53,047 bases of DNA from Chloroflexi bacterium TSY (GTDB taxonomy: Bacteria; Chloroflexota; Anaerolineae; Caldilineales; Caldilineaceae): NCBI GenBank assembly GCA_019217005.1, contig JAHBNG010000106.1:1-53047 (forward strand), written 5' to 3'. The notes under the pieces are model-generated. The model searched no databases. It was given only the letters and a program-made list of their open reading frames with translations, and was not told the origin of the DNA. Each line of letters starts with the position of its first letter. Position 1 is the stretch's first letter. The translations under genes and the position numbers were made by a program. Shown here one piece after another: positions 26,480 to 35,587 of this stretch.

Positions 26480-28438
26480 TCAATCTGCCAACATTTTCAA
26501 CCACGCCAGATTAAATGCATAGTGAATCTTGCTCGATAGCAAGTGGATGATGCCGTTCGCCGCCTGTGTCGCGGTGAGATAACCCCTGGGTTCTGTCAAT
26601 GTGGGCGACATGATAAACTTCCCCGTCCAAGCTCCACCATCGAGCCAGTGATCGGGCTGGTCGTCGGTGATTAAACGGCGCACTGGCCACGTCTCCCCCT
26701 CATCGTAAGAGAGCGCACCAAATAAACCGCGGCCCGTCCAAGATTGCTCACCTACTGCGCCATCTTTATCTGTAAATTCCATCCCTGGCGTAAACGAGAA
26801 AAAGGCCAGCGGTCCCTCTTGTAAGCGTAGAAGAACTGGCCGCTGTCCACCGCTAATGGCATCGAAGATGCTGGCTGTGCGTACAAAGGTTTCGCCGCCA
26901 TCGCTTGAGATGCTTTGGGGCATGGCCGGGTCAATATCACCACGCAGACGACGCCCCAATCCCAAGAGTCGCCCATCATGCAGCTGCGCCACGCCCGCGT
27001 GGATGCCGTCGATGCGTCCGGCCTTGTCGGCCCAGCTTACGCCATTATCGTCGCTAAAATAGAGCTTGGTTGCGTTCTGAGCTGCATCATCGCAAGGCAA
27101 AACCACCGTGCCATCGGCCATGCGGAAGACCAGGTTGATGGGCAGCACCTGCCCCGTGGCGTGATCGGGGACGATGATGCGCGGTGACGACCAGGTTGCG
27201 CCGGAATCGTTGGATGTGCGCTGATAGATGATGTTGTGGCCCCAAGTGCCCGCGGCGGACATGGCCCCAAAGAGGTGAATCGCATCGCCATTGCGCCAGA
27301 GGACCGAGCCAGTCATGTTGCGGTCGGGCGCATCCCAATAGGGCGAGGCAGGGTCCCATTCATCATTGCCATGGCGCAGGCGGCTGGCGGCTAAGGTCAA
27401 TTCGCGGTCCCGTTCGCTGATGCAGCTAAACCAGACGGCCAGCAGATCGCCATTGGGGCATTCGACAATCGAGGGCAGGTGATTGTGCTCAGCAAACATA
27501 GGGCCGGTCATGCCGGGCGGCACTTTGACAAAGGTGCGCGGCTCATGAAAATAGGGCGTTGCTGAATCAGGTCCGGCTGTGAGATTGAGCCGTGCCTGGA
27601 CCACATCGACCTGAAAGGAACGCGGCTTTTGCGTCAGTTGTGGTGCGCTTGACAACTCCCCCAGCACCACGCGAAAACCAATGAGCCATGAGCTATCGTC
27701 TGGCAATGTGCCTGAACGGTTGGCAGAACGCAGATAGTAGAGATCGGTGGAATGACTCCCGCCGCGGGTGACCTGACATTCGCCTGTTGTGTAGCCGACA
27801 GGGTCGTGCTGCTCGTGCAGCATATAGGGGCCGTACCAATCGATACACCACTCCTCCACATTGCCGTGCATATCGTAGAGACCCCATGCGTTGGGCGGCG
27901 TTTGACCCACATGAAGGCCAACAATCTCCTCCTCTTTATTCCAGGGGCGGCTGGCGTCGGGGTACCAACTGTTGTGCTGGTTTTTGTGAAAGACCGCGGG
28001 TAACTCATCCCCAGTGTGAAAGAGGGTATCCGTGCCCGCACGGCAGGCGTACTCCCATTCCGCTTCGGTGGGTAGGCGGTAGGGTAAATTCTCTTTCGCC
28101 GAGAGCCATTCGCAAAAGGCGACTGCGTCGTGCCAGCTAACATTGACCACGGCTTCGTCATCCGCTTTCGAGAAGCCGACCTTGCCGCGCAATGTGCGGT
28201 GATCGGGGTCGAACTGCTCGTATTGGGCGTTGGTCACCTGATGGATGCCCATGTGGAACGCTTGCGCGATGTTGACCTTGTGGCGCGGGAATTCGTCCAC
28301 GTCGCCGTTGATGCGGAACTTGTGGAGGGCGAGGCGCGTCGTCATGGCGCGCGGGTCGGTGCCCATCATGTAGCTGCCCGCGGGGATGTGGGTGAATTTC
28401 ATGCCAAGTGAGTTTACATATTCAGAAGCATCTATCAT
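26480..28438 (-). CDS. FGE-like (SUMF1) domain fused to sialidase-type beta-propeller
   Basis: 652 residues with two domains. Residues about 5-258 are an FGE-sulfatase/SUMF1-type C-type-lectin-like fold (GMKFTHIPAGSYMMG, LPTEAEWEYACRAGT, GNVEEWCIDWYGPY, VTRGGSHST, RSANRSG). Residues about 300-640 are a sialidase/BNR propeller with Asp boxes SNDSGATW, SDDNGVSW, SSDGGETF and SYDEGETW. No signal peptide is evident. It probably acts on a glycan, but whether the propeller is an active sialidase is unclear. Confidence 0.85.
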   Translation of the reverse strand: MIDASEYVNSLGMKFTHIPAGSYMMGTDPRAMTTRLALHKFRINGDVDEFPRHKVNIAQAFHMGIHQVTNAQYEQFDPDHRTLRGKVGFSKADDEAVVNVSWHDAVAFCEWLSAKENLPYRLPTEAEWEYACRAGTDTLFHTGDELPAVFHKNQHNSWYPDASRPWNKEEEIVGLHVGQTPPNAWGLYDMHGNVEEWCIDWYGPYMLHEQHDPVGYTTGECQVTRGGSHSTDLYYLRSANRSGTLPDDSSWLIGFRVVLGELSSAPQLTQKPRSFQVDVVQARLNLTAGPDSATPYFHEPRTFVKVPPGMTGPMFAEHNHLPSIVECPNGDLLAVWFSCISERDRELTLAASRLRHGNDEWDPASPYWDAPDRNMTGSVLWRNGDAIHLFGAMSAAGTWGHNIIYQRTSNDSGATWSSPRIIVPDHATGQVLPINLVFRMADGTVVLPCDDAAQNATKLYFSDDNGVSWADKAGRIDGIHAGVAQLHDGRLLGLGRRLRGDIDPAMPQSISSDGGETFVRTASIFDAISGGQRPVLLRLQEGPLAFFSFTPGMEFTDKDGAVGEQSWTGRGLFGALSYDEGETWPVRRLITDDQPDHWLDGGAWTGKFIMSPTLTEPRGYLTATQAANGIIHLLSSKIHYAFNLAWLKMLAD

Positions 28439-28617
28439 GTGCGTGTTCCTGTATTTGCCCCTACTGCTAGCGTAACGTGCGGCGGGTGATACTCGTGACT
28501 CTCGCCAACGGAACCCACATCAAGTACCACGAAAGTTCCAAAAAGGCTACGCTGTTCAGCCGTCACGCCGACGCAATGTCGGCGCGAAGCGGAATTTATC
28601 CCCTATTCATCTCCGAA
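28439..28617. other. Short non-coding gap with hairpin
   Basis: A hairpin GCCGAC/GTCGGC around 28569-28585 lies between the serine hydrolase and FGE-sialidase genes. Nothing else is seen. Confidence 0.35.
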
Positions 28618-30000
28618 TTATACGCGAGTGAAGCGCACATTTCTAAACCGCTCGTGGGAAATTGTAAAGCCCTGGACTACATCATTTTGGTCGCGAAAGA
28701 AGTGATAGTCTATACGAACGAAGAACAACTCCATGACTTTGTGTTCGTTGTAAAAATTGTCTCTGACCGTCGACTCTAGACGATTGTCATTACCCGTCTT
28801 GTGCATAAGGGTTAGCTGATCGTTTTCGATGTCAAGCATATAGGTTGTTTCGAGTTCGGGACTATAATACTTGCCGCAATAAGCAGCTAAATCCGTCAAA
28901 GTTTGATAACCGGTGTCTGCATCAGATGTTTCTGACTCGGGTGGATGGTGCGCTTCTTCAGCCTCACCCGTCTCAATGGGCGAGAAAACATCAGCCAAAT
29001 AGAGGTCAGAAACCTTGAAACACATCTCATCTGGGTTGAAGTCATCTAGATTCGATAGGCAGATGACCGTAAAGCGCTGTTCCGGGAAGCGCATTATCTG
29101 TGTTCTAGTACCGCTGCTGGCACCGTTGTGCTGCACCATTTTTAGTCCGCGGTAGGTTTCAGCTAATAGCCCAAAGGCATAGGTTAGAGTACTCCCGTCA
29201 TTTAAAGAAGCAGTTGTGTACATGAGGTCGATCAATGACTGACTTTTCTGACCGAGTTTGTTGCTGTCGAAATTCTGATCCCAATGAAAGAGATCCTCGA
29301 CACTTGAGTAGAGTCCACTATCCCCAACCAATTGAAAGTGATTATATTCATTCTGAAAATGCCCATCTGAATGACGAGAATAGCTACTAACCCTGTTGGG
29401 GATAATTTGTTTGTGATGATCTCTAAATGTGGTATGCACCATACCCAGCGGCTGAAAGATGTACCGGTCGGCGAATTCACGGAGCGATTGCCCTGTAATG
29501 CGCTGAACAATGCTTGCTAGGAGTATATAACCAGAGTTGCTGTAGGCGAATTCGTCGCCGGGCTGAAAATTGAGACTCTCTTGTCGTGCAAGGAACTCCA
29601 GAGCTTCCATTTCTGTCCATACATCATCCCACGTCTTGCCTGCCAACTGTAGTGCTAAGTAATCACGGAGGCCGCTAGTATGGTGAATGAGGTGCTCGAC
29701 CAGAATAGGCGTGTCATGATCAGGCAACTCTGGAAGGTACTGACGGATATCATCATGCAGGGCGATTTTCCCCGCTTCAAACAGCAGGGCAATGGTCATA
29801 GCCGTAAACTGCTTTGAGACGGATGCCAGATTAAAAACCGAGGCTGTCGTAATCGGTATATTGAGTTCCAGATTTGCCATGCCATAACCACGTTTGTAAA
29901 CCATTTTTCCGTCTTGAATAATCGCTATGGCACAACCTGGCGAATGAGTCTTATCCCATTGACTGAATAACTCATCGACTTGGTTGGTCAAATCAGACAT
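28618..30000 (-). CDS. Serine hydrolase, beta-lactamase/penicillin-binding family
   Basis: 460 residues. The class C beta-lactamase-like catalytic motifs are intact: Ser-Val-Ser-Lys in NLASVSKQFTAMTIAL, the Tyr-Ser-Asn motif in FAYSNSGYILLASIV, and HNGASSGTR as the third motif. A C-terminal lipocalin-like domain (about 365-460) follows, as in many esterase-like members. ATG at 29998-30000 is preferred because AAGGAGATC precedes it; seven further codons are open upstream. No signal peptide, so it is probably a cytosolic esterase/peptidase and not a resistance enzyme. Confidence 0.88.
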   Translation of the reverse strand: MSDLTNQVDELFSQWDKTHSPGCAIAIIQDGKMVYKRGYGMANLELNIPITTASVFNLASVSKQFTAMTIALLFEAGKIALHDDIRQYLPELPDHDTPILVEHLIHHTSGLRDYLALQLAGKTWDDVWTEMEALEFLARQESLNFQPGDEFAYSNSGYILLASIVQRITGQSLREFADRYIFQPLGMVHTTFRDHHKQIIPNRVSSYSRHSDGHFQNEYNHFQLVGDSGLYSSVEDLFHWDQNFDSNKLGQKSQSLIDLMYTTASLNDGSTLTYAFGLLAETYRGLKMVQHNGASSGTRTQIMRFPEQRFTVICLSNLDDFNPDEMCFKVSDLYLADVFSPIETGEAEEAHHPPESETSDADTGYQTLTDLAAYCGKYYSPELETTYMLDIENDQLTLMHKTGNDNRLESTVRDNFYNEHKVMELFFVRIDYHFFRDQNDVVQGFTISHERFRNVRFTRV

Positions 30001-30036
30001 GATCTCCTTGCGACCTTTCACGAAAGGCTAGGAGCC

Positions 30037-30135
30037 GTTGACATTTGTTCACGAAGTGGGTGCGTAGCACCACAACCTCTCGAGAGAGTTCTCTCATTGC
30101 AACCAATGCTCTGAGGGCGCACGCTAAATGTCAAC
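30037..30135. repeat. Small structured inverted-repeat element (99 bp)
   Basis: Ends GTTGACATTT (30037-30046) and AAATGTCAAC (30126-30135) are perfect inverses. The interior has a GGTGC/GCACC hairpin and CTCTCGAGAG. It may be a small MITE or a regulatory structure in the divergent promoter region. Confidence 0.5.
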
Positions 30136-30315
30136 AGAACCTATGGACAACATAATTATTCACGCAATAATTGTGTGGACAATCATATTGTGCGAATCTG
30201 CAGGGCACCATTATGAATAGAGCAGTTTTATGAATCGTAAAGAGTACAGTACAATAAAGTCTATGTCATCCTTTGCATCTAATTAGGGATAGACCTACAT
30301 ACTATAGAGAATAAC

Positions 30316-31099
30316 ATGCTGAAACTTCCTTACAGCGTTAGTGATTTTGACTCGCTGGTGCGTGAAGGCTACCATTATGTCGACCGTACCTCCTACATTG
30401 AGCAGTTGGAGGAATTGGTTGACAAGTATATCTTCTTTTTGCGTCCACGGCGTTTTGGGAAGAGCTTGTTTATTTCGATTCTGCACCATTATTATGGTTT
30501 GGAATATGCCGCTGATTTCGATGAGCTTTTCAGGGGCTATTATAGAGAATACATTCTATCAGCATCTGAGCCTAACACGGTGCTCATCAGGCTCTTCAAA
30601 CGAATCAAACAACATCAATCAGGTGCTACTCCAGCGTTCTGAACTGGCATCCAATGAAATTCGCCTCCATGATCGGGTTGTCAGCCTGGCGCAGGAAAAC
30701 GATATTCAGCCCCTGATCAAAGTTGTGGAATCGATTTTGCGGCAACTCTCTAATCGGGATGCAGTCGGCTTTGATGAGAAACATGTCAAAGCCATCTTCA
30801 CCTCACTCTTCTATACAACGCAGATTTACACCATCCACAGCGAGTACGAAACTGAACGGGAATATGTTGATCTCTTGCTAACGCGTCGCCCGCCAATTGA
30901 ACCCAACTACCAATTTGCCTTTGAACTCAAATACCTCAAACGGTCTGAGGCTAGCCAATTGAAGACCAAAAAGCAAGAGGCACGAACACAGTTGCGCCGC
31001 TATCTCCAGCACGATGATCTGCAATCACTTTCCGACCTACGGGCTTGGATCATCGTCTTTGTTGGACCAGAGGCGAAGGCGGTTGAAGAGATCAGGTAA
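30316..31099 (+). pseudogene. AAA-ATPase-like / PD-(D/E)XK nuclease protein, internally deleted
   Basis: The first frame (30316 to about 30540) has the family N-terminus: LPYSVSDFDSLVREGYHYVD, then FFLRPRRFGKSLF, which is the P-loop region. The C-terminal half (about 30640-31099) is in the next frame with YVDLLLTRRPPIEPNYQFAF and ELKYLKR of the PD-(D/E)XK domain. Intact members have roughly 500 residues; here some 250 in the middle are missing and the frames do not match. A single large deletion explains both. Confidence 0.75.
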
Positions 31100-31103
31100 A
31101 CGT

Positions 31104-31207
31104 GTAAGACCTATGTATAATGGAACGCTCTGCATCCTACTTGACGCGGAGCATTTGGGCGTACGATCCTACGCAGAGCCTAGGACCGAGGACCAGTTAC
31201 GTCTTAC
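31104..31207. repeat. Imperfect hairpin element between convergent genes
   Basis: Outer arms GTAAGAC (31104-31110) and GTCTTAC (31201-31207) and inner arms GCTCTGC and GCAGAGC form a roughly 100-bp imperfect hairpin. It could terminate transcription from both sides or be a decayed MITE. Confidence 0.4.
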
Positions 31208-31212
31208 TCGCG

Positions 31213-32817
31213 TTAGTTCAACCGCGCCTGCGCCGCGTTATAAATCTCCTCCAACTCCTGCGCTCCCATCTCAATGGCTTGTTCGACCGCAGCATCATAC
31301 TCTTCTAGCGACATCTGGCCAAGGATGACCTTGTCATAGGCGGGCAACAGCAGGCTGTCCAAATTCGAGACGATCTCCTTGATGCGCTCAGCTTCATCCG
31401 TGCTGAAGGGTGGTTCCAGCGTACGTTGGTGCAGACCCGCATCGCTGTTGGTCAATACGTACCATTCATCAGTCTCACCTGGCGGATCCCATTCGTACCA
31501 GATAGCCGAGTCGGTCAGCGCGGCAAAGTCGAGCAAGCCCGTACCCGTGGCTGACTGATAGGAGCGGAAGGGATCGGTCTTCTCGGCATATTCGGCGTGG
31601 ACATCGGGGAGCAGCTCGTAGTTGGCTGGATTCAGCACCGACTCGATGCCTGCAATGCTGTAATCATCAAAGGTCTCGGGCAGATCGCCGGTGCGGGTGA
31701 AGTGCTCACCTTCGATGCCCCAGTTGGTCACTTCCAACCCCTTTGGCGTCATCATCCAGTCCAGCATCTTAATCGTGGCGACTGGATCTACAGCGTTGGC
31801 CCCCATCACGTAGCCGCTGCCCAATCCACCATATTGGGTCTGGCGTGCGCCTTTTGCCCCTTCCAGAGTATAGAGTGGTGCCCATGCGGCTTCGGGATCA
31901 TTTTCGCGCAGGGCCAGATTCCAGCGCACACCAAAGGACATGTTCTCCCAGGCGTAGAGGCCCTTGCCGTTACTCTGCTTTTCGTGCCACTGGTCGGAGG
32001 TGGTGATGGCAAAGTCCGGGTCCAGGATATCAGCAGCATAGGCGCGGGCGAAATAGTCGAGCACGTCCCTAAATTCAGGATGGATCGGTCCGTAGAGCCA
32101 CTTACCGCCGTCCACATCTTTATCGAAATACATATTCCAGCCACTGCCCATGGGATAGGCGTTCAGAGAAAGCAGCCGCGGCGTGCCGAGGCGGTTGGTC
32201 CAGACAGCGGCATCTGGGTAGGCTTCTTTCATGGCCGCCAGCACATCGAACAGTTCATCAAAGTTGGTGGGCGGCTCCAGGCCCAGCTCTTCCACAATGT
32301 CCATGCGAATCATGGGCATGGATGCAAGACGCTTCCAGTTGAAGTATTGGCTGGGGATATAGTAGAGGTTGCCGTCGATGGTTAGCTTCTGGATTTCGGG
32401 GTAAGTTTCGACGTAGCGCTTGATGTTGGGAGCGTGTTCGTCGATCAGATCGTTCAGGGGCTGGATGACGCCGTCGCCGGCAAAGTCACGGATATCTGCT
32501 AAGGTCGCCCGCATGAGATCGGGTACTTGATCGGTTGAAAGCCACAGTTGGCGTTTGGTCCTGTAATCGTCACCCGGCAGAGCGACGAAATTAATCTTGA
32601 CGCCCGTATGCTCGGTAATGGCCAGGTGGGCAGGCGCATCCTGGAGCATTGGTTGGGCGGGGTGCTCGGATTTGGCCACCGTGATTTCGATGACCTCGCC
32701 ACTTGCGCCCGCCCCACCGTCGGACGATGCAGGTGCAGTAGGGGCACAGGCACTGACAATCAGCGCCAAGAGCATAATCGACACAGCGAACAGATAGCGT
32801 TTTCGGTTGGTACGCAT
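31213..32817 (-). CDS. ABC transporter solute-binding lipoprotein (LplA-type)
   Basis: 534 residues. The start at ATG 32815-32817 has a GGAGGAAACC ribosome site and gives a lipoprotein signal: MRTNRKRYLF, a hydrophobic stretch, then the lipobox VSAC. A longer open frame upstream (to 32889) is not credible. The large body fits the family of long family-1 binding proteins that pair with LplB/LplC-like permeases and bind complex oligosaccharides such as plant or uronate-containing glycans. It follows the two permease genes in the same direction. Confidence 0.88.
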   Translation of the reverse strand: MRTNRKRYLFAVSIMLLALIVSACAPTAPASSDGGAGASGEVIEITVAKSEHPAQPMLQDAPAHLAITEHTGVKINFVALPGDDYRTKRQLWLSTDQVPDLMRATLADIRDFAGDGVIQPLNDLIDEHAPNIKRYVETYPEIQKLTIDGNLYYIPSQYFNWKRLASMPMIRMDIVEELGLEPPTNFDELFDVLAAMKEAYPDAAVWTNRLGTPRLLSLNAYPMGSGWNMYFDKDVDGGKWLYGPIHPEFRDVLDYFARAYAADILDPDFAITTSDQWHEKQSNGKGLYAWENMSFGVRWNLALRENDPEAAWAPLYTLEGAKGARQTQYGGLGSGYVMGANAVDPVATIKMLDWMMTPKGLEVTNWGIEGEHFTRTGDLPETFDDYSIAGIESVLNPANYELLPDVHAEYAEKTDPFRSYQSATGTGLLDFAALTDSAIWYEWDPPGETDEWYVLTNSDAGLHQRTLEPPFSTDEAERIKEIVSNLDSLLLPAYDKVILGQMSLEEYDAAVEQAIEMGAQELEEIYNAAQARLN

Positions 32818-32926
32818 GGTTTCCTCCAATTTGGTTTGAACTTGATTATAAAGTTGAAGAGTTGCAGGGTTGCAGAGTTCCAGAATCACCCTCTCATCCC
32901 TTCATCTTGTCATCTCAATCATCTAA

Positions 32927-33814
32927 TCACCCCTTCACTCCCCCAATCATTACACCCTGTACAAAATAGCGCTGGACAAACGGATAGACCACCAAAATTG
33001 GTAGCGTCGAGACCATGATCGTGGCAAACTTCAGCGTCTTTTCGATGACCATAAAGTCGGTGGCCGCGTTGATCTCATTTGTCTGCTCAAACGAACCGAG
33101 AATGACCACTGCACGCATAATGAGCTGAAGCGGGAACTTGGCTTTGTCGTCTAGAAAGATGAGTGCATTAAAAAACTCATTCCAATGATCAACCGCGTAG
33201 AAGAGCAGCAGTGTTGCCAGAATCGGCTTGGAGAGGGGCAGCACGATGCGATTCAAGATCTGGAAATCGTTGGCGCCGTCGATGGTCGCAGCATCAAAGA
33301 TATGCTCGTGGATGCCTTGGAAGTTGGTGCGCATGATAAAGACAAACCAGGGCGAGATGGCAAAGGGGAGCACCAACGCCCACATGGTATTGGTCAAGCC
33401 CAGTTGCAGCACGACCAGATAAAGCGGAATGAGGCCACCAGAAAAGAACATGGTAATGGTGATGATCCAAGTACAGACAGTCTTGCCTGAAAAGTTGGGG
33501 CGTGAAATTGGATAGGCACAGATGGCTGTACAGAACAGATTGATCGCCGTGCCCACTGTCGTGTAAAGAATGGAATTTAAGAGTGAGCGAATAATGGCTG
33601 GGTCGGCCAGAACAAGCTCGTAAGATTCGAGTGTAAAGCCGACTGGCCAGAAGGAGACATCCCCACGCAAAACGGCATTCCCGTTGCTTAAGGAGACAAT
33701 GCCAATATAATAGAGAGGGTAGAGGGTAGCAAAGACGACTCCGATGAGAAAAAGTGTGTTGCAGGCATCAAAAATGCGAGAAGCGAGGCCAGTGTCATAC
33801 CGTGTGATGTTCAT
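32927..33814 (-). CDS. ABC transporter permease (LplC/YtcP type)
   Basis: 295 residues, six predicted membrane spans. The coupling loop reads EHIFDAATIDGANDFQILNR and the C-terminus is the typical YPFVQRYFVQGVMIGGVKG. It starts 4 bases after the stop of the upstream permease. It is intact although its partner permease is split. Confidence 0.9.
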   Translation of the reverse strand: MNITRYDTGLASRIFDACNTLFLIGVVFATLYPLYYIGIVSLSNGNAVLRGDVSFWPVGFTLESYELVLADPAIIRSLLNSILYTTVGTAINLFCTAICAYPISRPNFSGKTVCTWIITITMFFSGGLIPLYLVVLQLGLTNTMWALVLPFAISPWFVFIMRTNFQGIHEHIFDAATIDGANDFQILNRIVLPLSKPILATLLLFYAVDHWNEFFNALIFLDDKAKFPLQLIMRAVVILGSFEQTNEINAATDFMVIEKTLKFATIMVSTLPILVVYPFVQRYFVQGVMIGGVKG

Positions 33815-33818
33815 AGAT

Positions 33819-34540
33819 TTACCAAAGGCTCGTTTCGCTCACGCGCTTAGAAATTGAGTTGGCCACAATAATGAAGAGCAGACCAACCGCAGCCTGGAAG
33901 AAGCCAACGGCGGTGGCGTAGCTGAAATCAGCACCCAGCAAGCCGCGGCGATAGATAAAGGTACCCAGCACATCGGCAGTTTCGTAGGTCGCACCCGTAT
34001 AGAGCAGGAGAATCTTCTGATACCCAATCGTCATAATCGTGCCGAGCCGCAGCAGGAAGAGTATAATGATGGTCGGCATAATGCCCGGTAGGGTAACGTG
34101 GCGCAAGCGATGCCAACGCGTGGCACCATCCATAATGGCAGCTTCATAGAGCGTCGGGTCGATGCCAGTCAACGCTGCTAGATAGAGAATGGATGCCCAG
34201 CCCGCGTCTTGCCAGATGCCTGACCCGACATAGATAAAGCGGAACCATTGGGCCTCTAAGAGCCATGGCCGCGGCTCCCCGCCGAAGAAAGCAACAATCT
34301 GGTTGAAGACTCCATCGCTGGCCAGGAAATTGACCACCATCCCCGCGACCACAACCAGCGAGATAAAGTGGGGCAGATAGCTCGTTGTCTGAACAAAGTG
34401 CTTGAACCTCTGGTGTCGCACCTCGTTGAGCAAAAGGGCCAGAATGATGGGAACGGGGAATCCAAAGATGATCTGGTAGAGACGCATCAGCACCGTATTG
34501 CGAATGAGCGTCCATGAATAAGGATTTGAGAGAAATTCCT
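33819..34540 (-). pseudogene. ABC permease (LplB type), C-terminal part of split gene
   Basis: This part begins LSNPYSWTLIRNTVLMRLYQ and includes the coupling motif PTLYEAAIMDGATRWHRLRH and the remaining membrane spans. It is separated from its N-terminal part by a 155-bp family A MITE. Joining 34962-34696 to 34532-33819 gives a continuous 326-residue protein (KYFEEF-LSNPYSW). The fragment lacks the first membrane span and cytoplasmic N-terminus, so the importer is probably inactive. Confidence 0.85.
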
Positions 34541-34695
34541 GGGGTGGTTCAAAATTAGGTTTACACTTTTGATATATAGACAAAAATCTATATGAGACCG
34601 TTTTCTCTCTGAGAACCGGCGAAATCAGAGAATATAAACGTTCTTTCTGTTTCTAAAAGTGTAAACCTATCTATCCAGCTAAAATGAACCACCCC
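34541..34695. mobile_element. Family A MITE, copy 2 (155 bp)
   Basis: Ends GGGGTGGTTC and GAACCACCCC, flanked by the 8-bp duplication AAATTCCT (34533-34540 and 34696-34703). Identical in sequence and orientation to the copy at 49506-49660 and divergent from the one at 9829. It interrupts an LplB-type permease gene. Confidence 0.95.
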
Positions 34696-34962
34696 AAATT
34701 CCTCAAAGTATTTCAGACCGACCCACTCACTCCCCCAAACCCCGCGTGAAATCTTGAAATCCTTGAACGCAATCAGTACCCCATACATGGGCCAGTAGTG
34801 AAAGATCAGAAAGTAGAGCAGGGGAATGAAGAACATCGCGTAGAGGAACTTGTCCCGCTTCCATGCTCGAGTGGCGCGTTGAAGAAATGACGGTATTCTG
34901 GCCGCTGACGTAGACGTTGAGCGGGGGAGGGATGAAGCTGTCGCTTTCATCGGCCACTCCAT
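34696..34962 (-). pseudogene. ABC permease (LplB type), N-terminal part of split gene
   Basis: Encodes MEWPMKATASSLP..., a basic cytoplasmic stretch and the first membrane helix (FLYAMFFIPLLYFLIFHYWP), then VGLKYFEEF. The sequence then enters a MITE, which would add foreign residues ending in IFSDFAGSQRENGLI. See the C-terminal part for the restored protein. Confidence 0.85.
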
Positions 34963-35002
34963 TCAGTGTTGTCAATGAAATTACATTTGAGGTGAGATAG
35001 AC

Positions 35003-35219
35003 TCAGTAGATCCAAATTTGGCGTTTTTGGCGATTTTCAGTCGAGATTGCAGGGATTTTGGAGTCATTTATTCAGATTTCGGTTACAGAAAACAACCTAT
35101 TTCATATCTGAAAATCGCCCAAATCTAACGCAAAAACTAGATATCGACCGGCAAATTTGTATTTATGTCAACTGTTTAGCCAGAATTCTCTCTCAAAACC
35201 TGAAATTTGGATCTACTGA
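35003..35219. mobile_element. Family B MITE, copy 2 (217 bp)
   Basis: Ends TCAGTAGATCC and GGATCTACTGA, flanked by GAC on both sides (35000-35002, 35220-35222). Interior is the exact inverse of the copy at 38972-39188. The left flank TGAGATAGAC is also shared with that copy. Confidence 0.88.
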
Positions 35220-35587
35220 GACTGCTAATTTAAGCGGGAAACATCAACACTGTGCTGCAGCGTTTCATATGACAGAATACTATTCTATATTCCATCATGT
35301 ATCATTTTATCACGGACAAAAAAGTGCGTCAATTAAGATTGATACCTTCTTTTATTCATTCAAGTGTTAAGGTACTCGGTATCCTTTTTGAACCACGCCT
35401 TATTCTTGTATAATCAATAAAACGCAAGCGCTCAAGGCGGATTATGAATTCGCTCCTGGAGTCGTAAACAACCACTATGTGAGCAAGACTCGCTCGGTTC
35501 AGCTCGTTGCGAGCACTATCACCTCACTCCACAAATAAGGTAACACAAATTATAGCGGTTCACTGACTCTCTAAAGGAAAACAAGCT
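35220..35587. other. Intergenic leader of the PhyH gene
   Basis: No open frame of note. It holds the candidate promoter at 35388-35414 and is otherwise AT-rich. Confidence 0.4.
35388..35414 (+). promoter_or_regulatory. Candidate sigma-70-type promoter
   Basis: TTGAAC (35388-35393) and TATAAT (35409-35414) with a 15-base spacer, about 170 bases upstream of the PhyH start. The -10 is perfect but the spacing is short. Confidence 0.4.

Noticed and set aside
31597..32385. Long + strand open frame over the binding-protein gene
   Set aside because: Antisense shadow of the lipoprotein gene, which has signal peptide and lipobox.
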